Shown here piece by piece: positions 59,801 through 64,000 of a stretch of DNA of 64,000 nucleotides (position 1 is its first letter; every line of letters starts with the position of its first letter). The DNA is from Panaeolus papilionaceus (taxonomy: Eukaryota; Basidiomycota; Agaricomycetes; Agaricales): positions 1-64,000 of the forward strand of contig JADNRZ010000042.1 of NCBI GenBank assembly GCA_015501605.1, in the 5' to 3' direction. The translations under genes were made by a program, and so were the position numbers. Below the pieces are notes generated by a model. It did not search any database, was not told the DNA's origin, and worked only from the letters and a program-made list of their open reading frames with translations.

Positions 59801-62800
59801 CCATGTCAATCATGGAAGTAAATCGGAGCGAGAACTTGGGGTGAGAACAGGAATTGAAGGGACTGTCTGACTGTGTGCTCTGAAGGACCAGGTTTGATTA
59901 GATGTGGATCCAATTTATCTACCTGCATCGAAAGAGCTGATAAGTCGAGCCGAAATGAGAGAAAAACACAACAATTAAATGAGCGGTTGATAACGGTGAG
60001 ATAACAAACAGGATCATGAGTGGTCAGGAACAGGGGAGATCGGAATGCGGAGGAGAAGCCGAACCGAGGGTGGACATGAGGCACGGAGGAAGGTGGCGTT
60101 AGGATTGCGATTGCGAGAGATGAAAAACGAGGCTACATAGGGGGCGACTCTGCGATGTGGGATGTCAAAGAAATGCGGTACCGCGATACTACTCCAGCTG
60201 TACGATATCAAGCTATGACTACCTCTCCATCCAAAATTCTCTAGCCGTTCGAAGCCTAAGCCTCATCACCCCCCACTTCTTTCACTAGTCATACCACGAC
60301 GCTCACGAACATTCTCATAGGACAATATTATCGATGACCTATTTATAATTATATCATCGGCACATTTCGGACGTGCCAATGTGCATGTACACCCTACGTA
60401 CTGCCCCATGTTTTCTGGATAACTTTGGACAAGGCGAGGGTTATAATAATACTTGCGACTTAGTTCTTTACTTACCTGCTCGCTTACGCTGAGCTATAGG
60501 CAGACTCAAATAATCCGTACGACAAGACCCCGAGGACCTTCCATCCCTGTGTTAACATCGTGCGTGGTCTATTCATGTTCTCTGATCTCAAAGATAGTGC
60601 CTGGCAGTGGAATGGGAGAATCGTTCAGGCTTTTCGAATATCGACTTGGAACAGTCACAAGTATCAGTAGCATCAAGTCTTTTCCGTGTGCTTACCCTAC
60701 CAAAACGAGTGAACTATCAGCGAACGGTGCCGAAGCGACGTCAGGTTCCCTGTTTGAATTGCTTTCTTACATGAAGCAACGTGGACGATGTTGAATATGG
60801 GGTCTGGAACCTGTCAATGTAGTGTCAATATTTCAATTGTTATGTTATATTATGTTATGTTATGCCATGCTAATATTCAATCGCCGCGAATTCGAAGGTG
60901 TTTGCAAGTAATTGTCTGAATTCTGCATGGAATATTCGAACGTATGACGAGTGAAAAACACGTTTTGAGGTGGTTTTGTGTTGGAAGACTTGATTGAGTC
61001 TGCCTAAACTAGACGGGTGGATGGGGATGGGAGGCAGCAGGGTGTTTTTTTAATTCATTTCGGGATGGGAGTGTATGTGGTCGCTGGTTATCATTCAGGG
61101 AGAGTTCGACTCGGAGGGTTCAACGGCCAACTTGAAGGAGGGGCTCATTAAGCTACAGTCGCAGGTGCGCTTCGAGAGCTGGGCGGCCTTCCAACATATC
61201 AAGGTCAAAGCCTATCAGTTACTCTGTATGCCGACCATGAATCTCTAAAAGAAAGCAGAATATTGCTCTTTTGAATCGAGTTGTTCTACACGAAGCTTCT
61301 GTACATCTAAGTTTGAGGCAAAACATATGACATCGCGTTGAATTCCCTCTTCACGTTACCCCTATCATTCACGAAAACGCCGAGGTTCAAATCCGATGAA
61401 AGGGGCACGATGGAGGTGATTAGGCAGAATAATATTTACCAGTGACGTTGCTGTCATGATCACCTCATTCTTCACCTCCTTTCACCGCTATTCAATAGGC
61501 GTTAACAGTTACGATGATTTTCCTGCTTCGTTAGAGTGTTCTCAGCTTTTACTTATTCACCTATCACTCCCTCACTCAGTCATCACATTGTGCACATACA
61601 TACGTAACCTCCTTATCTCGTCCATTCAGTTGGAGCATTCAAAGTCCACTCAGCAGTACGACAGACGATGTCATGCTATGCAACGCGATGTTAGCTATCA
61701 GGTACCGAGGGATGTGCATGAAGTGATGTGATATATGATGAGGGTCGAGGTTAGACATGTGGAGATGGAGGTGGGGGTGGAGCAGTGAGCGAGCGGTGAC
61801 TGGAGGTCAACTTGGGGTTCGGGATGCAGCTATGAGAGTACCATATTGAAGTTCATTCTGATTAACGTCTGCGCTTTTAACTAATAATAAGCCGGGCACG
61901 CTGTAGACTTCGAGTTAAGAGATGTTATTGCCACTGTAACTGTGACGCAATCCAACCACCACTTTCAGTGGCAATCACACACTACATGTGTATAGGTATC
62001 CATACTGTGTATAGCCATTTGTAATGATGAAGACAATACCAAGGATCAAAATACACTGATGAGTGTTGTCGTTGAAACACGAGGTTATCGAGCGTGATGG
62101 GAACGAATTCTGAGATTCGGTGTGAAGTAATACTATTTATGTTTGGAAATATCGAACAAAGAAGAATACTTATAAATTTAAATAGACCATGGAAATCATT
62201 CAAACAAATTGGAGGTCAAAGTTCACGTCGGCTGGATCGGCTGGATCATGCACTACTGAGTGAGAAGTTGTTGGGTTACCGTTGATTATAAACGAAACGT
62301 GGATATCGGCGATGTCGCTATGTAATTATCTGGTTGGTATTCACAATCATATGTACACTATGTGGGGGTATTGGTAGAAAGAAAAAAAGAAGATTATAAA
62401 CCAAGCCACATGTACACAAGCCCCAGTTTGATCAACTCTTTCTCCCTCCCCCTCCCACACGCCCAGTTGTTCGCACACACTGCAGGCCCACAGATTGAGG
62501 TTTTTCCTTAAGCAAAAAAATAGTTTATTTCCTCCAATAGAGGAGGTATTACCGCTACTAAGACATAGAGCTAAAGCTGGAATGAACTTAAGTAATAAAC
62601 GCATGCAAGTTAAGGAAAAAGCGTACAATGAAGATGCGGTTTTGGGTTCGGAAATAACGTGGGCACTCACAAGAATGCTTAAGGAATTTCCTTAACGTAT
62701 TATCAAAAAACGACCTTTTTTTGGGAGGAATTTCTGACCAGAAGGAATTTCCACACCCATAAAAATCCTACTATTCAGAATTGATTTGAGGTAATTTGTG

Positions 62801-63027
62801 AAACCTTGGGTGAGGTAAATTACTTCCTCTCGTAGGAAAAAACCTGCTTCTTAGTTAAGGAAAATAACATCAAAATAAAAGTTCACAAGATGGTAATTTA
62901 CGTAGCACTCTGGTAGGTTTATATGACAAAGGAGGATATTTGCCGTATTGGGGTTATATACTACCCCATACTAAAAATAGATTTATCTGGTACAAACGAC
63001 CCTAGGTGGTGGATGTTTCCTCCGCCG
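56874..63027. other. Long intergenic region
   Basis: The first 1.5 kb is strongly pyrimidine-rich on the plus strand, with many T-runs, and looks like 3' UTR and spacer. From 58.4 to 62.4 kb I see no coding sequence. A GATTCT repeat is at about 58524-58562. The stretch 62495-62870 is AT-rich with repeated TTCCTTAA/TTAAGGAA words and may be a small repeat element. Confidence 0.4.
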
Positions 63028-63997
63028 TCACCTTCTTCCTGCCCCTCCCCTTCCTGCCCCTCCCCTTCCTGCCCCTCCCCTCCCCCTCCCCCTCCCCTTC
63101 CCCTTCCCCTTCCCCTTTCCACTCACATCACCCTCCCCCTCCCCCTCCCTCCCATCTTCGGAGTCCTGTATCAATGCCGCCTTGGCCTTTGTACTGCCTA
63201 CTCCTGAGGTGATCTTTGCCCTTTTGGCTGCCGGGGCTGGTGTATTGCTTGCTGGCCTGCGCCTCAGTACCCTTGCTCCATTTAGGTTGCTTTCTTCCAT
63301 GCTGGCCAAAGGTTGTACGTTGCTGATAGTCGCAGTTGCAGGAAGCCCTATAGCCTCAACTTGACTGGGGTTATCGAGAGCCGGTTCAATATTTGGCATG
63401 CTAACAGGGGTTTCGTTGACGGCGAAAGCAGATTCGACTGGCGGTAGAGGATGAGTCGAGGGGATGAGAAGTGTGTCAGGTTGAATATCCGGAAGGGGGT
63501 TGATGTCGTCCGGAGTGGGAAAATGGAGGTCAAAGGAAGCGTAGTTATCAGAGGTGTAGCCGCCTTCGTCTTGGTGACCCGTAGCTAATGGTTCTGCTGT
63601 GTCAAGAGCCTGGGAGTGGTCATCCGGGTCGTCGGCAGCTAGAGGAATACCTGCGTCATTGCCATCATTACCTTCGGCCTGATAATGGGGCTCACCAGGC
63701 GATGCAGCCCCTGGCAATGCAGACGTTTGTCCCGCTACTAACATTAACCCCTGTTCCTTTAAGAAGTTGGCCATCTTTGTGGAAAACGCCTTGCTCGCAA
63801 GGGCTGCCCTTTTGGATCCAAGAGGGTCACTTTTCTTCAAAACATCGGCGCGGCGCTTATATTTACCCGAGGAGCACATCATACTCTTTACTGGCCAACC
63901 ACCCTGGTAGCAAGCAAGCTCTGGGCAGCGCGTGCGAGCCTGTAAATGATAATACATGAGTAATAAAGTAGGATAGCTAATGAATCACAGACTTACT
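63028..63997 (-). CDS. Partial gene: Arg/Gly-rich C-terminal protein, runs off the window
   Basis: The last exon is 63939-63028 (303 codons plus stop). A 57-nt intron (63940-63996) with donor GTAAGT and acceptor TTTACAG precedes it, and the upstream exon leaves the window. The exon opens ARTRCPELACYQGGW, with a Lys/Arg-rich segment (SGKYKRRADVLKKS), then an acidic Pro-rich middle, an RVLRRRP patch, and a C-terminus of GEGEGD, GKGKGKGKGRGRGRG and repeated RGGAG units. RGG tails often bind RNA or DNA. The first 40 residues, with paired cysteines, could be the end of a zinc-binding or transposon-derived domain. Family not recognised. Confidence 0.55.
63035..63160 (+). repeat. Pyrimidine simple repeat, CCCCTCC/CCTTCC
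   Basis: A nearly pure C/T tract with repeats of CTTCCTGCCCCTCCC, then CCCTCC and CCCTTC. On the minus strand it is the coding sequence of the Gly/Lys/Arg repeats at the C-terminus of the partial gene. Confidence 0.8.
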
Positions 63998-64000
63998 ATG

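Noticed and set aside
61384..61395. GGTTCAAATCC, a perfect B box
   Set aside because: The flanks do not pair as a T stem, and there is no A box at a usable distance upstream.

Overview
The window looks like nuclear DNA of a mushroom-forming basidiomycete (Agaricomycete). The grounds are many spliced genes with short GT-AG introns (mostly 45-120 nt), a degraded transposase that reads like the KDZ/CxC superfamily, a Ty3/gypsy retroelement of fungal type, and recognisable fungal proteins (Bms1, an Msb2-like mucin, a Cep57/Ppc89-type spindle-pole protein, Kre9/Knh-like GPI proteins). All calls come from reading the sequence. No database search was run, and exon joins were chosen by splice consensus plus phase.

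Left end (1-7.3 kb), transposon nest. A decayed minus-strand Ty3/gypsy element keeps one LTR (5129-5609), gag and pol, but is truncated inside RNase H. A TIR element of 859 bp (844-1702), flanked by a 10-bp target duplication, sits inside its reverse transcriptase. Beside the LTR lies a minus-strand KDZ-type transposase pseudogene (5715-6838).

Core block (8.4-22.6 kb). An Msb2-type signalling mucin (minus), the ribosome-biogenesis GTPase BMS1 (minus, five exons), and a Cep57-domain coiled-coil protein (plus, six exons) divergent from BMS1 across 204 bp. These are followed by an HMG-box protein whose 3' exons look like tandem exon+intron duplications.

Accessory block (23-50 kb). A second HMG-box gene with a damaged 5' end, and a 44-codon relic of the same family 13 kb away. 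Two F-box paralogues on opposite strands. A MITE-like element. A small proline-rich single-pass membrane protein. Two paralogous GPI-type secreted proteins around a degenerate ~95-bp tandem repeat. Three tandem paralogous single-pass membrane proteins (41.0-46.8 kb) plus a relic of a further copy. A Kre9/Knh-like GPI protein.

Right end (50-64 kb). Mostly intergenic, with one conserved-looking single-pass membrane protein (55.3-56.9 kb) and the 3' part of an Arg/Gly-rich protein leaving the window.

The most unusual signals are the tandem membrane-protein family, whose members start without a signal peptide yet have an apparent ectodomain and share a cytoplasmic CxCPxC motif; the exon+intron duplication in the HMG gene; and the nested transposons, in which conserved Arg codons have become TGA. 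I found no tRNA or rRNA gene and no CRISPR array.
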